64,000 nt of DNA from Solimonas thermocellulolyticum (GCF_040327995.1 NZ_JBEPIJ010000004.1:62001-126000), one strand, 5' to 3'; shown: positions 33,334 through 44,075, counted from the first letter of the stretch. The notes: a model not told the origin generated them from the letters alone. A program made the numbers and translations.

Positions 33334-33892
33334 TGCTGGGGCATCCGCTGCTGCTGGTGATCGCACAAGTGCTGAGCGCACTACCGGTCGTCAGGTAGAT
33401 GCACCGCCGATTATCACGCGAAATCGCCGTGCTGCTGAGGTCGGCCACCAGTCCGGTGTACGGGACATTGCCGCCGGGTGTGCGCGCCAGCCCCTGACCG
33501 CCGTAGCGCAAGGCGGTGACGCTGCCGAGGGCGATGTTGGGGGGCAGAGCCGGCGCCGCGCGCAACAGCGTGGTGCTGCCATCGGCGTTGAGCACGTAGC
33601 TTGCGCCGCCGGCGGAACCGCAGGCCGTGGCCAGCGCGCCCGTGCCATTCTGAGAGCCGCTGCTGCTGCAAAACTGCGTGGTGGCGTTGCGCCGGATCGC
33701 TTCGAGCCTGGCCTGGTTCAGCGATTCGACCAGCGCGTTGGCCGCGGTCGACAGACGGTTGGACACCATGGTCTGCCGAAAGCTGGGAACGGCCACCGCG
33801 AGCAGAATGCCGGCAACGGCAAGGCCGATGATCAACTCGACGAGGGTCAGGCCGCTGGCATGGCGACGACCAAAGGCGCCCGAACTGCACAT
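33305..33892 (-). CDS. fimT: Type IV pilus minor pilin FimT
   Basis: The 195-residue protein starts MCSSGAFGRRHASG, then LTLVELIIGLAVAGILLAVA, and has a GspH/FimT C-terminal domain with the RNATTQFCSS and SSTAISRDNRRCIYL patterns. It is the first gene of the minor-pilin operon. The frame is open for 72 more codons upstream, but that part lacks any pilin feature. The 299-bp gap up to 34191 probably holds the operon promoter, though I see no clear consensus. Confidence 0.88.
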   Translation of the reverse strand: MCSSGAFGRRHASGLTLVELIIGLAVAGILLAVAVPSFRQTMVSNRLSTAANALVESLNQARLEAIRRNATTQFCSSSGSQNGTGALATACGSAGGASYVLNADGSTTLLRAAPALPPNIALGSVTALRYGGQGLARTPGGNVPYTGLVADLSSTAISRDNRRCIYLTTGSALSTCAITSSSGCPSNEPPTCRAR

Positions 33893-34191
33893 ACCGCTAG
33901 CCCACCACGCGAGCGCCCGCGAAGGCGGCGTCCCAGGGCGGACGGTCTTGGCGTGCCGATCGATGGCGCCATGAGGCGTCGTCGACACCGTCGGACGCCC
34001 GCTCGCGTCATTCCCCATGCGTTCATGTCTCCCCCGGCCCGAATCGATGCCGCATTGCTGCACGGCGACATCTCGCGGCCTTTCCTTGGCCCGACGCCAG
34101 ACTAGCACAGGCCTTGCATCCTTTGAACCGCCGAGCGTCGCGGCAGAGCCGACCCGCTGCGCCCGGGATCAGCGGCCGCGACACGGCCGCA

Positions 34192-35124
34192 CTAGGCGCC
34201 CTGACCGCCGGCGTCGGGCGGGGCGGGCGCCTCGATGCCGGATTCGACGGCCATCACGAAGGAACGGATCTTGTCGGCGAGGTGCTGCGGATGACTCAGC
34301 GGCAGCCAGTGGCCGGCGTCGATCTCGCAGCGCCACAGTTTTGGCGCCCACTGCGGCAGATCGTCGAACAACTGCGGCATGACGAAGCGGTCGCGCCGCG
34401 GCACGATCAATTGCACCGGAAGCTCGGTGCGCCGCTGGCGCGGGCGGAGGATGCGCTCACGAACGTTGGCGCGGTAAAGCTTGATGCCGTGGATGCCGTT
34501 CTTGCGCTGCGCCGGATCGATGTGCGCATCGACGCCCTCCAGTCTGTGCAGCAGCGTGGGCCAGTAGCGGGCAAGGCCCAGCGCCCACGCCATCGGTGCG
34601 GCGAGTGGCAGATGGAACAAGCCGATGTACCAGGAGTGCAGCGCCTGTACGGCCACGCGGCGGAGCTGCGCGGCCCTGCCCGAGCCGAGTCGGCGCCGCA
34701 TCCAGTGGCCGACGTGATCCAGGCAAGGGCCCGAGACGGTCGTATAGGAGGCGATGCGCCCGCGCATCGTCGCGGTGGTCACGGTTTCCCAGGACTGGAT
34801 GGAGCCCCAGTCGTGGCCGACCAGATGCACCGGCTTGTCCGGACTGACGGCAGCGACGACCGCCGCTGTGTCGGCGACCAGATACGCCAGCGCGTAGTCC
34901 TCGACCGCGTGCGGCGCGCTCGATTGCCCCGCGCCGCGCACGTCGTAGGCGACGACGTGGAAGTCCTGCGCCAGCCGCGCAGCGGTTGCGTCCCAGATCT
35001 GGCTGCTGTCCGGATAGCCGTGTACCAGCAAGATCGTCGGCCGACCGCGCTCGCCCCATTCGCGTACGGCGAGCTGCACCCCGCCTGCGTTGATGTAGCG
35101 GCTTGGACCGCAGTGCTCGTGCAT
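34192..35124 (-). CDS. Alpha/beta hydrolase, epoxide hydrolase-like
   Basis: The 310-residue protein has the oxyanion motif VHGYPDSSQIWD and the nucleophile elbow GHDWGS, where the nucleophile is Asp, as in epoxide hydrolases and haloalkane dehalogenases and not the Ser of esterases. The catalytic His is in DAGHWLPL near residue 280. It resembles the N-terminal half of the EphD family. It is 11 bp downstream of the Baeyer-Villiger-type monooxygenase, so the two probably act in sequence on an oxidised cyclic or aliphatic compound. Confidence 0.85.
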   Translation of the reverse strand: MHEHCGPSRYINAGGVQLAVREWGERGRPTILLVHGYPDSSQIWDATAARLAQDFHVVAYDVRGAGQSSAPHAVEDYALAYLVADTAAVVAAVSPDKPVHLVGHDWGSIQSWETVTTATMRGRIASYTTVSGPCLDHVGHWMRRRLGSGRAAQLRRVAVQALHSWYIGLFHLPLAAPMAWALGLARYWPTLLHRLEGVDAHIDPAQRKNGIHGIKLYRANVRERILRPRQRRTELPVQLIVPRRDRFVMPQLFDDLPQWAPKLWRCEIDAGHWLPLSHPQHLADKIRSFVMAVESGIEAPAPPDAGGQGA

Positions 35125-35135
35125 GCGGCGCGCGG

Positions 35136-36626
35136 TCAACCGGCGCTGGCCGCAGCCGCGTCGGCCGCGGTGGCGCGCACGAACTTCATGCCGCGGCCCT
35201 CGAGCGCACCGTACTTGAGCGTGAGCAGATCCTTGAGGTAGTTCTGGTGCAACTTCCACGGCGCCTTGGAGCCCTGCTTGGGGAAGTCGTGGATCGCACG
35301 CTGCACGTAACCCGACGAGAAGTCGATCAGCGGTTCCTCGCCGACGCTGGGGTCGTCGTTGTGCGGTACGGCGTAATCGAGGCCATTGCGGTCGAGATGA
35401 TCGATCAGGCGGCAGACGTACTGCGAGGCGAGATCGGCCTTTAGCGTCCACGAGGCATTGGTGTAGCCGAGGCAGTAGGCGAAGTTGGGCACACCGCTGA
35501 GCATCATGCCCTTGTAGCTCATCGTCTTCGCCAGCTCGATGTCTTCACCGTCCACGCGGATCTGCATGCCGCCGAAGGCCAGCAATTGCAGGCCGGTGGC
35601 GCAGACCACGATGTCGGCGGCCAGTTCGCGGCCCGACTTCAGGCGGATGCCGGCCTTGGTGAAACATTCGATGTGATCGGTGACGATCTCCGCTTTGCCG
35701 CGGCGCAGGGCCTTGAACAGATCGGCGTCGGGTACGAAGCACAGGCGCTGGTCCCAGGGGTTGTAGCGGGGCTTGAAGTGTTCGTCGACCGGATACTCCG
35801 GCGGCAACTGCGCGGCCACGCCCTTGCGCAGCAACTTCTTGGCGAACGCTGGATAGCGCCGGCAGAGGGTGTAGAACGCCAGACTCATCAAGATGTTCTT
35901 GCCGCGCGCAAGGCCGTAGGCCGCGCGCGCGGGCAGCAGCTTGCGCAGCACGCCGGCGATGCGATCCTCGGCGGGCAGGGTCAGCACATAACTTGGCGAG
36001 CGCTGCAGCATCGTCACCTTGGCCGCGGTGTCGGCCATCGCCGGTACCAGCGTCACCGCGGTCGCGCCGCTGCCGATGACGACCACGCGCTTGCCGGCAT
36101 AGTCCAGGCCCTCGGGCCAGTGCTGCGGGTGGATCAGCTGCCCGCGATAGTCCCCGATACCGGCAAACTCGGGCATGTAGCCGGCGTCGTAGCGGTAGTA
36201 GCCGCTGCACATGTACAGGAAACGGCAGCTATAGCGGCGCAGCTCGCGCGCCGCGCCGCATTCGGCCTGCACGGTCCAGCGCGCATGCTCGCTCGACCAG
36301 CTCGCGCGCACCACCTTGTGCTGAAACCGAACGTGACGATCGACGCCGTGCTCGCGTGCGGTTGCGCGCACGTAGTCGAGAATCGACGCACCGTCGGCAA
36401 TCGACTTCGCCGCGGTCCACGGCTTGAACGCATAGCCGAGCGTGTACATGTCCGAATCCGAGCGGATGCCGGGATAGCGGAACAGATCCCAGGTGCCACC
36501 GATCGCCTCACGTGCTTCGAGAATCGCGTAAGTCTGGTCCGGGCAGCGGGTCTTCAGGTGCACGCCGGCGCCGATGCCGGACAGGCCGGCACCGACGACG
36601 ATCACGTCGAAATGTTCGATCGACAT
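35136..36626 (-). CDS. FAD-dependent monooxygenase, EthA/Baeyer-Villiger type
   Basis: The 496-residue flavoprotein has the FAD motif VVGAGLSGIGAGVHL, the segment GGTWDLFRYPGIRSDSDMY typical of EthA-like Baeyer-Villiger monooxygenases, and the NADPH motif VVVIGSGATAVTLVPAM near residue 185. Such enzymes turn ketones into esters or lactones using NADPH and O2. It forms an operon with the hydrolase downstream. The native substrate cannot be read from sequence. Confidence 0.9.
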   Translation of the reverse strand: MSIEHFDVIVVGAGLSGIGAGVHLKTRCPDQTYAILEAREAIGGTWDLFRYPGIRSDSDMYTLGYAFKPWTAAKSIADGASILDYVRATAREHGVDRHVRFQHKVVRASWSSEHARWTVQAECGAARELRRYSCRFLYMCSGYYRYDAGYMPEFAGIGDYRGQLIHPQHWPEGLDYAGKRVVVIGSGATAVTLVPAMADTAAKVTMLQRSPSYVLTLPAEDRIAGVLRKLLPARAAYGLARGKNILMSLAFYTLCRRYPAFAKKLLRKGVAAQLPPEYPVDEHFKPRYNPWDQRLCFVPDADLFKALRRGKAEIVTDHIECFTKAGIRLKSGRELAADIVVCATGLQLLAFGGMQIRVDGEDIELAKTMSYKGMMLSGVPNFAYCLGYTNASWTLKADLASQYVCRLIDHLDRNGLDYAVPHNDDPSVGEEPLIDFSSGYVQRAIHDFPKQGSKAPWKLHQNYLKDLLTLKYGALEGRGMKFVRATAADAAAASAG

Positions 36627-36723
36627 CGTGGTCTCGTTGGCAGGATGAGGGTCTGCGCCGGAGTCTCGATGCGGACCTGCTCGCCGGCAAGGGCAGCGGC
36701 GCCGCGTGGCATCGTCTGCCGGG

Positions 36724-37659
36724 TCAGCCGCCGCTGCCGAGCGCCTTGCAGGTCTGCTCGTACTCGCGGACCAGGCGCGCGCACAGCTCGGCCGCGGGGG
36801 GGATGTCGCGGATCTCGGCCGTGCCCTGGCCAGCGGACCAGATGTCCCTCCAGGCTTTGGCGGCGTCGAGTTCCTCGCCCAGGTTGATCTCGCTCTTGGG
36901 CTTGAGGTTGTCCGGGTCGAGGCCGGCCTTGACGATGGATGCTCGCAGGAAGCTTGCCGGTATGCCGCTGATCGCGGCGGTGTAGACGATGTCGGCGCTG
37001 CCGGCGTCGATCAGCATCTGCTTGTAGGCATCGGCGGCATTCGCCTCTTGTGTGGCGATGAAGCGCGTGCCCATGTAGGCGAAGTCGGCGCCCAGCGCAC
37101 GCGCCGCGGCGATGCCGCGTCCCGAGGAGATGCAGCCGGACAGCGCGATGTAGCCGTCGAAGATGCTACGGATCTCCGGCACCAGCGCAAACGGATTGAC
37201 CACGCCGGCATGGCCGCCGGCGCCGGCCGCGACCGGAATCAGGCCATCGACACCGGCCTTGGCCGCCTTCTCGGCATGACGCTGGTTGACGATGTCGTGG
37301 AACACGACGCCGCCGTAGCTGTGCACGGCGTCGACGACCTCGCTCACCGCGCCGAGCGAAGTGATGACCAGCGGCACCTTGTGTTTCACCACCTGTTCGA
37401 GGTCCGCCTGCAGCCGCGGATTGGTCTTGTGCACGATCAGGTTCACGCCGTAGGGCGCATCCTTGTCGGTGAGCGTCGCGTTGAGCGTCTCCAGCCATTC
37501 GACGAGACCGGCGGTCGTGCGCTGGTTGAGCGCCGGGAAGGTGCCGACGACGCCGCTCTGACAGCAGGCGGTGACCAGCTTCGGATTGGAGACGAGAAAC
37601 ATCGGCGCGGCGATCGCGGGAATGCGAAGGCGGCCTTGCCAGCTTGCGGGCATGCGCAT
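36724..37659 (-). CDS. Nitronate monooxygenase-like FMN oxidoreductase
   Basis: The 311-residue TIM-barrel flavoprotein has the N-terminal RIPAIAAPMFLVSNPKLV, the PVAAGAGGHAG phosphate-binding loop near residue 130 and the ALGADFAYMGTRFIAT motif of the 2-nitropropane dioxygenase family. Members often sit with fatty-acid or terpenoid catabolism genes and act as NADH:flavin/quinone reductases more than on nitronates. ATG 37659 has AGGACC upstream. It is on the same strand as the SDR before it. Confidence 0.87.
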   Translation of the reverse strand: MRMPASWQGRLRIPAIAAPMFLVSNPKLVTACCQSGVVGTFPALNQRTTAGLVEWLETLNATLTDKDAPYGVNLIVHKTNPRLQADLEQVVKHKVPLVITSLGAVSEVVDAVHSYGGVVFHDIVNQRHAEKAAKAGVDGLIPVAAGAGGHAGVVNPFALVPEIRSIFDGYIALSGCISSGRGIAAARALGADFAYMGTRFIATQEANAADAYKQMLIDAGSADIVYTAAISGIPASFLRASIVKAGLDPDNLKPKSEINLGEELDAAKAWRDIWSAGQGTAEIRDIPPAAELCARLVREYEQTCKALGSGG

Positions 37660-37747
37660 GGGAGAGGTCCTGTTGAAAGACTGATCGAATGCAGCCGCCG
37701 TGCCGGCTGCGACCGGCACGACGGCGACGGCGGATCGGCTGCGCGCC

Positions 37748-38515
37748 TTACTTCGGCGCCATGCGGATCGCGCCGTCCAGGCGGATGGTCTCGCCGTTGA
37801 GCATCACGTTGCCGATGATGCTCTCCACCATCTGCGCAAACTCCTCGGGCTTGCCCAGACGCGGCGGGAAGGGCACCTGAGCGCCCAGCGAATCCTGTGC
37901 CGGCTTGGGCAGGCTTTCCATCAGCGGCGTGAAGAAGAGCCCGGGCGCGATCGTGACCACGCGGATGCCAAAGCGCGCGAACTCGCGTGCCAGCGGCAGC
38001 GTCATGCCGACGACGCCGGCCTTGGACGCGGCGTAGGCGGGCTGGCCGATCTGGCCGTCGAAGGCCGCGACCGAGGCGGTGTTGACGATCACGCCGCGCT
38101 CGCCGTGCTCGTTGGGCTGCTGCGCCTGCATCGCCGCGGCGGCGACGCGGATCAAATTGAACGTGCCGGTCAGATTGACCTTGATGATCTTTTCGAACTG
38201 CGCGAGCGGCAGCGGGCCGTCCTTGCCGACCGCCTTGGCCGGCGTGCCGATGCCGGCGCAGTTGACGAGGATGTCGATGCGGCCATACGCGTCCTGCGCG
38301 GCCTTGACCACCGCGACCGCATCGCTGTCGACGCCGACGTCGCAGCGCACGAAGCGCACCGCATCGCCGAGTTCCTTGGCCAGCGTCTCGCCGCGTTCGA
38401 CGTTCAGGTCCGCGATGACGGCCTTGCCGCCCTGCGCCACCAGACGGCGCACGGTGGCCTCACCCAAACCCGAGGCGCCGCCCGTGACGATGCCGACATG
38501 ATTCTTGATCTGCAC
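37748..38515 (-). CDS. SDR oxidoreductase, 3-hydroxyacyl-CoA dehydrogenase type II-like
   Basis: The 255-residue SDR has GIVTGGASGLGEATVRRL at the start, NCAGIGTPAKA, and the active site YAASKAGVVGMTLPLAREFA with ITVAPGLFFTPLM-like sequence after it. This is the HSD10-like group that oxidises 3-hydroxyacyl-CoAs and hydroxysteroids with NAD. GTG 38515, with ACGGAGAAACAAC before it, is the start. It is divergent from the acyl-CoA dehydrogenase, with palindromes between them. Confidence 0.88.
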   Translation of the reverse strand: MQIKNHVGIVTGGASGLGEATVRRLVAQGGKAVIADLNVERGETLAKELGDAVRFVRCDVGVDSDAVAVVKAAQDAYGRIDILVNCAGIGTPAKAVGKDGPLPLAQFEKIIKVNLTGTFNLIRVAAAAMQAQQPNEHGERGVIVNTASVAAFDGQIGQPAYAASKAGVVGMTLPLAREFARFGIRVVTIAPGLFFTPLMESLPKPAQDSLGAQVPFPPRLGKPEEFAQMVESIIGNVMLNGETIRLDGAIRMAPK

Positions 38516-38594
38516 GTTGTTTCTCCGTGAAAAGAAATCCGAGTAACCGACACGAAAAGCGCCAAGAACGTTGGCGCCAAGGGGATCGCCAGGC

Positions 38595-38648
38595 ATTATA
38601 GAGCCTGGAGCGACGATGTTTCGTCGCCGATTGGTAACAATCGTTACC
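38595..38648. promoter_or_regulatory. Divergent promoter with two 16-bp palindromes
   Basis: CGACGA-TGTT-TCGTCG (38611-38626) and GGTAAC-AATC-GTTACC (38633-38648) both have 6-bp arms and a 4-base spacer, with centres 22 bp apart. A minus-strand TATAAT lies at 38600-38595, so the first palindrome covers its -35 region. This is the layout of a TetR-type operator controlling the SDR and acyl-CoA dehydrogenase transcripts. No such regulator gene is seen nearby. Confidence 0.6.
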
Positions 38649-38751
38649 CATTACGTTCCGGGCGCAGTGTACGCAATCACCGGCCGGTGCGGTCCACACC
38701 TTCGTATGACAGCCACGCCGGAGCCAGACCGGCACCGCTGGAGACAGGCAG

Positions 38752-39891
<1,140 letters not shown>

Positions 39892-39893
39892 AC

Positions 39894-40694
39894 ATGAACT
39901 ACCAGGACATCCTCTACGGCGTCGACGACGGCGTCGCCACCATCCGCTTCAACCGGCCGCAGGCGCTCAATGCGATGACGCTGCGCATGCTCGACGAGAC
40001 CCGCGACGCCTTCGCACAGTGCGCGCGGGACGCTAAGGTGCGCGCCGTCGTGCTCACCGGCGAGGGCCGTGCGTTCTCATCCGGCGCGGACCTGGTCGCC
40101 AACGTCAAGACGCCGCCGCTCGACGCCGAGGGCAAGCTCGATCTCGGTCTGCCGCTTGAAACGCACTACAACCCGCTGATCGCGCAGATGCGCAGTCTGC
40201 CCAAGCCGATCATCTGTGCGGTGAACGGCGCCGCCGCCGGTGCGGCGGCCAACGTCGCGCTGTTCGCCGACCTGACCATCGCCGCGCGCAGCGCCTATTT
40301 CCTGCAGGCCTTCGTCAACATCGCGCTGATCCCGGACGCCGGCGGCACCTGGCTGCTGCCGCGCCTGGTCGGGCCGCAGCGCGCGATGCAACTGGCGCTG
40401 CTCGGCGAGCGCCTGCCGGCCGAGACCGCGCAGCAGTGGGGCATGATCGCCGAGGTCGTCGACGACGACGCGCTGATGGCGCGCGCACTCGAACTCGCGC
40501 GCCGGCTCGCACGGGGTCCGACGGCGGCGATCGCGCGCATCAAGCAAGCCATTCACGCCGCATCCGGCAACGATCTCGACACGCAGTTGCAGCTCGAGCG
40601 CACGCTGCAGCGTGACTGCGGACGCGGCGCCGACTTCATGGAAGGCGTGATGGCGTTCACGCAGAAGCGCAAACCCAACTTCAAGGGAAGCTGA
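39894..40694 (+). CDS. Enoyl-CoA hydratase/isomerase (PaaG-like)
   Basis: The 266-residue crotonase-fold protein has FNRPQALNAMTLRML, the oxyanion segment GAAAGAAANVALFADL and an acidic residue in ALIPDAGGTWLLPRLVG. It would hydrate or isomerise the enoyl-CoA from the neighbouring dehydrogenase. It starts 2 bp after that gene's stop and ends 6 bp before the CoA-transferase start, a tight operon. Confidence 0.9.
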   Translation: MNYQDILYGVDDGVATIRFNRPQALNAMTLRMLDETRDAFAQCARDAKVRAVVLTGEGRAFSSGADLVANVKTPPLDAEGKLDLGLPLETHYNPLIAQMRSLPKPIICAVNGAAAGAAANVALFADLTIAARSAYFLQAFVNIALIPDAGGTWLLPRLVGPQRAMQLALLGERLPAETAQQWGMIAEVVDDDALMARALELARRLARGPTAAIARIKQAIHAASGNDLDTQLQLERTLQRDCGRGADFMEGVMAFTQKRKPNFKGS

Positions 40695-40700
40695 AAAGTC

Positions 40701-41927
40701 ATGTCGGGAAACAGCCTGCTCGCGGGCATCCGCGTGCTCGACCTCTCGCGCCTGCTGCCGGGGCCGTTCTGCTCGCTGTACCTCGCGCAGATGGGCGCCG
40801 AGGTGATCAAGATCGAAGAGCCGGACGGCGGCGATTACGCACGCGGCATGCGCGAGCTGTTCGCCCAGGTCAATCGCGGCAAGAAGTCGGTGACTCTGGA
40901 TCTGCGCGTGGATGCCGACCGCGAGGCCTTCCTCGAACTGGTCGACGACGCGGATGTCGTGCTCGAATCGTTCCGCCCCGGCGTGATGGACAAGCTCGGC
41001 TGCGGCTATGCGACGTTGCGCGCGCGCAACCCGAAACTGGTTTACGCCGCGCTGACCGGCTACGGCCAGACCGGACCCTACCGCGACTGGGCCGGGCATG
41101 ACCTGAACTACCTTGCGCTGGCCGGCGTGCTCGAGCAGATCGGCCCGGCCGGCGGTGCGCCGGTGCAGTCCAATCTGCAGATCGCGGATCTTGCCGGTGG
41201 CGCGCTGACCTGCGCGCTCGGCATCCTCGCCGCCGTCATCGGCGCGCGCAGCAGCGGGCAAGGCACGATGGTCGACGTATCGATGATGGACGGCGCGCTG
41301 GCGATGATGCCGGTCGCGCTCGCATCGCTGCGCCAGGACGGCAGCCTGCCGCCGCGCGGCGCCGGCCTCTTGACCGGGCTTTTGCCGAACTACCGCATCT
41401 ACCGCTGTCGCGACGGCCGCTATCTCGCCGTCGGCGCGCTGGAGCCGAAATTCTTCCTGCGCCTGCTCGGTGTGCTCGGTGATCAGTTGCCAGCGTCCCT
41501 GCGCAGGCTGCTGCCGGGCGCGCGCCGCAAGCGCGGCACTTCCGGCGCCAAGACCAGCGGCACGAACAAGGATCCGTTCGCCAGCCTCGACAAACTGCTC
41601 GGCGATCCGCGGCGCGCGCGCCTGATCACCGCGCCGATCCGCGCCGCTCTCGCCGGCGTGTTCATGACGCGCACGCGCGACCAGTGGACCGCGCTGCTCG
41701 CCGATCAGGACTGCTGCGTCACGCCGGTGCTGAGTCTCGACGAGGTGCTCGACAACGAACAGGTGCGCGCACGCGGCATGATCGAGGACGACGGCGGCAA
41801 GCCGGCGTTCGCACTGCCGATCCGCTTCGATGTGCCGCTGCCCCGGTGCGCGCCGGCGCCGGCGCTGGGCGCCGACAACGACGAGGTGCTTGCGCGACGC
41901 AACCAGTCCGCGCGCCGGCGCTCGTGA
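40701..41927 (+). CDS. CaiB/BaiF family (class III) CoA transferase
   Basis: The 408-residue protein has the class III start LAGIRVLDLSRLLPGPFCS, the ADVVLESFRPGVMDKLG-like segment with the catalytic Asp region, and LTGYGQTGPYRDWAGHDLN. Enzymes of this family move CoA between acids or racemise 2-methylacyl-CoAs. A basic, low-complexity insertion around residues 268-285 (RKRGTSGAKTSGTNK) is unusual. It is the last gene of the operon and converges on cysA with 19 bp between. Confidence 0.9.
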   Translation: MSGNSLLAGIRVLDLSRLLPGPFCSLYLAQMGAEVIKIEEPDGGDYARGMRELFAQVNRGKKSVTLDLRVDADREAFLELVDDADVVLESFRPGVMDKLGCGYATLRARNPKLVYAALTGYGQTGPYRDWAGHDLNYLALAGVLEQIGPAGGAPVQSNLQIADLAGGALTCALGILAAVIGARSSGQGTMVDVSMMDGALAMMPVALASLRQDGSLPPRGAGLLTGLLPNYRIYRCRDGRYLAVGALEPKFFLRLLGVLGDQLPASLRRLLPGARRKRGTSGAKTSGTNKDPFASLDKLLGDPRRARLITAPIRAALAGVFMTRTRDQWTALLADQDCCVTPVLSLDEVLDNEQVRARGMIEDDGGKPAFALPIRFDVPLPRCAPAPALGADNDEVLARRNQSARRRS

Positions 41928-41946
41928 GGCTCTGAAGCGGCGCCGA

Positions 41947-43077
41947 TCAGCCCAGCCGGCTGCGCGAACGCTCGCGTCCGATCAGCATCGGGGCGGCGAT
42001 GGTGGTCGATGGCGACGCTTTCACCGCCCGTGGATAGACGCTGAACTGCATGAGGCGCAGGCGCAGGCGCTCGTTCGTGACAAAGCGCGGCACGTCGTGA
42101 TGCAGATGGGGCAGCTCGATACTGAGGATCTGGCCGGTGCCGGCGAGCGCTGCGGCGGCGCGGACCAGCGGTCCGGTGCGCTGCACGCCGGTCACGACGA
42201 CGTCAATGCCGGCTTGATGGGCTTCGGCGATGCGTAGATCGCCCGGCCGCACGTAGACGTCGACCGCACCGCTCGCCTGAGAGCCGTCGGGGAGTCTGGC
42301 GATCTCGGTCTCACCGTGCATGACGCAACGCTCGCGCACTTGCGCCTCGATGACGTTGGCGCCGCCGAGGAAATCGAACACGAATGGCGTCGCCGGGTGC
42401 TGGTACACCTGATCGACGCTGCCGACCTGCTCGATCGCGCCCCGATTCATGATGACGACGCGATCCGCCAGTTCCAGCGCCTCTTCCTGATCGTGGGTGA
42501 CGAAGATCGTCGTGTAGCCGGTCCTGGTGTGCAGTTCGCGTAGCCAGCGGCGCAGTTCTTTGCGGACCTTGGCGTCCAGTGCGCCGAAGGGTTCGTCGAG
42601 CAACAGCACGCGTGGATCGATCGCCAGCGCGCGGGCCAGCGCGACGCGCTGACGCTGGCCGCCGGACAGCTGGCTCGGATAGCGCGACTCTAGTCCCGAG
42701 AGCTGCACCAGCTCGATCAGTTCGAGCACCTTGCGGCGGATCTCGTGTTCGCTCGGGCGCTGCTTGCGTCCGCGCACGCGCAGGCCAAAGGCAACGTTCT
42801 CGAACACCGTCATGTGCTTGAACAGCGCGTAGTGCTGGAACACGAAACCGACGCGTCGCTCGCGGATCGGACGCAGGGCGATGTCCTGATCACCGAACAG
42901 GATGCGCCCGTGATCCGGAAACTCCAGCCCGGCGATCATGCGCAACAGGGTGGTCTTGCCCGAACCCGAGGGACCGAGCAGCGCGATCAGCTCGCCGGAG
43001 GCGATGTCGAGATCGATGCGATCGAGCGCGCGAAAGCTGCCGAACTGTTTACTGATGTCACGGATCTGGATGTTCAT
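41947..43077 (-). CDS. cysA: Sulfate/thiosulfate ABC transporter ATP-binding protein
   Basis: The 376-residue ATPase has Walker A GPSGSGKTTLLRM, the signature LSGGQRQRVALAR and Walker B RVLLLDEPFGALD, followed by a C-terminal regulatory TOBE-like domain. The conserved N-terminus MNIQIRDISKQFG supports ATG 43077, preceded by GGGAACG. It powers sulfate import with CysT, CysW and the binding protein encoded upstream on the same strand. Confidence 0.95.
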   Translation of the reverse strand: MNIQIRDISKQFGSFRALDRIDLDIASGELIALLGPSGSGKTTLLRMIAGLEFPDHGRILFGDQDIALRPIRERRVGFVFQHYALFKHMTVFENVAFGLRVRGRKQRPSEHEIRRKVLELIELVQLSGLESRYPSQLSGGQRQRVALARALAIDPRVLLLDEPFGALDAKVRKELRRWLRELHTRTGYTTIFVTHDQEEALELADRVVIMNRGAIEQVGSVDQVYQHPATPFVFDFLGGANVIEAQVRERCVMHGETEIARLPDGSQASGAVDVYVRPGDLRIAEAHQAGIDVVVTGVQRTGPLVRAAAALAGTGQILSIELPHLHHDVPRFVTNERLRLRLMQFSVYPRAVKASPSTTIAAPMLIGRERSRSRLG

Positions 43078-43149
43078 CGTCGTTCCCACGTGGATCGGAT
43101 TTATGGTCGGTGCCCGCGACGCGAGGCGCGGTATGCCGCGTCTGACCCC

Positions 43150-44064
43150 TCAATGTCTGCGGATGGCGGAGAGCTCGTCGCCATGGCGCCACTCGAGATA
43201 GCTCTTCAAGGCGAGTGTGATCAGTGCAAACAGCGCGAGCAGCGAGGCCACCGCGAACGCGCCAGCGAACTGGTACTCGTTGTAGAGAATCTCCACATGT
43301 AGCGGCATCGTGTTGGTCTGACCGCGGATGTGACCAGAGACGACACTCACGGCGCCAAACTCGCCCATCGCCCGCGCGGTACACAGCAGTACGCCGTACA
43401 GCAATCCCCATTTGATGCTCGGCAGGGTCACGCGCCAGAAGGTTTGCCAGCCGTTGGCCCCCAGAGACAGTGAAGCCTGCTCGTAATCCATTCCTTGCTC
43501 CTGCATCAGCGGGATCAGCTCGCGCGCAATGAACGGAAAGGTCACGAACACGGTCGCCAGCACGATTCCCGGCAAGGCGAACACGATCTTGATGTCATGC
43601 TCGTCCAGCCAAGGTCCGGCCCATCCGTGACGACCGAAGATGAGGATGTAGATCACGCCGGCAACCACCGGCGAGACCGAGAACGGCAGGTCGATCAGCG
43701 AGACCAGCAGCGACTTTCCGCGAAACTCGAACTTGGTGATGGCCCAGGCTGCGGCGAGGCCGAAGACCAGGTTCAGCGGCACGGCAATGCCGGCGGCGAG
43801 CAGCGTCAGGCGAATCGCCGCGAGCGCGTCGGGATCGAGCAGCGCCTGCCTGTAGGTCTCCCAGCCATTGCGCAAGGCTTCGGCGAACACCGCGATCAGC
43901 GGCAGTAGCAGGAAGCCGAGCAGGTACAACAGCGCCACACCGATCAAGATGCGCTGGGTCCACGTTCCTTCGCTGATCGCCGAGTTCGGCCGCGCGAGTG
44001 GATTCTCGGAGTGAAACGCCGGCGCAAGGCCATGGCGCGCCGGTTGTGTCGTCGAATGGGTCAT
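43150..44064 (-). CDS. cysW: Sulfate ABC transporter permease CysW
   Basis: The 304-residue permease has about six membrane segments and the EAA-type loop MDYEQASLSLGANGWQTFWR. The segment TARAMGEFGAVSVVSGHIRG is characteristic of CysW. An N-terminal cytoplasmic extension of about 30 residues precedes the first membrane span. It lies 11 bp after cysT. Confidence 0.95.
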   Translation of the reverse strand: MTHSTTQPARHGLAPAFHSENPLARPNSAISEGTWTQRILIGVALLYLLGFLLLPLIAVFAEALRNGWETYRQALLDPDALAAIRLTLLAAGIAVPLNLVFGLAAAWAITKFEFRGKSLLVSLIDLPFSVSPVVAGVIYILIFGRHGWAGPWLDEHDIKIVFALPGIVLATVFVTFPFIARELIPLMQEQGMDYEQASLSLGANGWQTFWRVTLPSIKWGLLYGVLLCTARAMGEFGAVSVVSGHIRGQTNTMPLHVEILYNEYQFAGAFAVASLLALFALITLALKSYLEWRHGDELSAIRRH

Positions 44065-44075
44065 CGATCGAGTCC

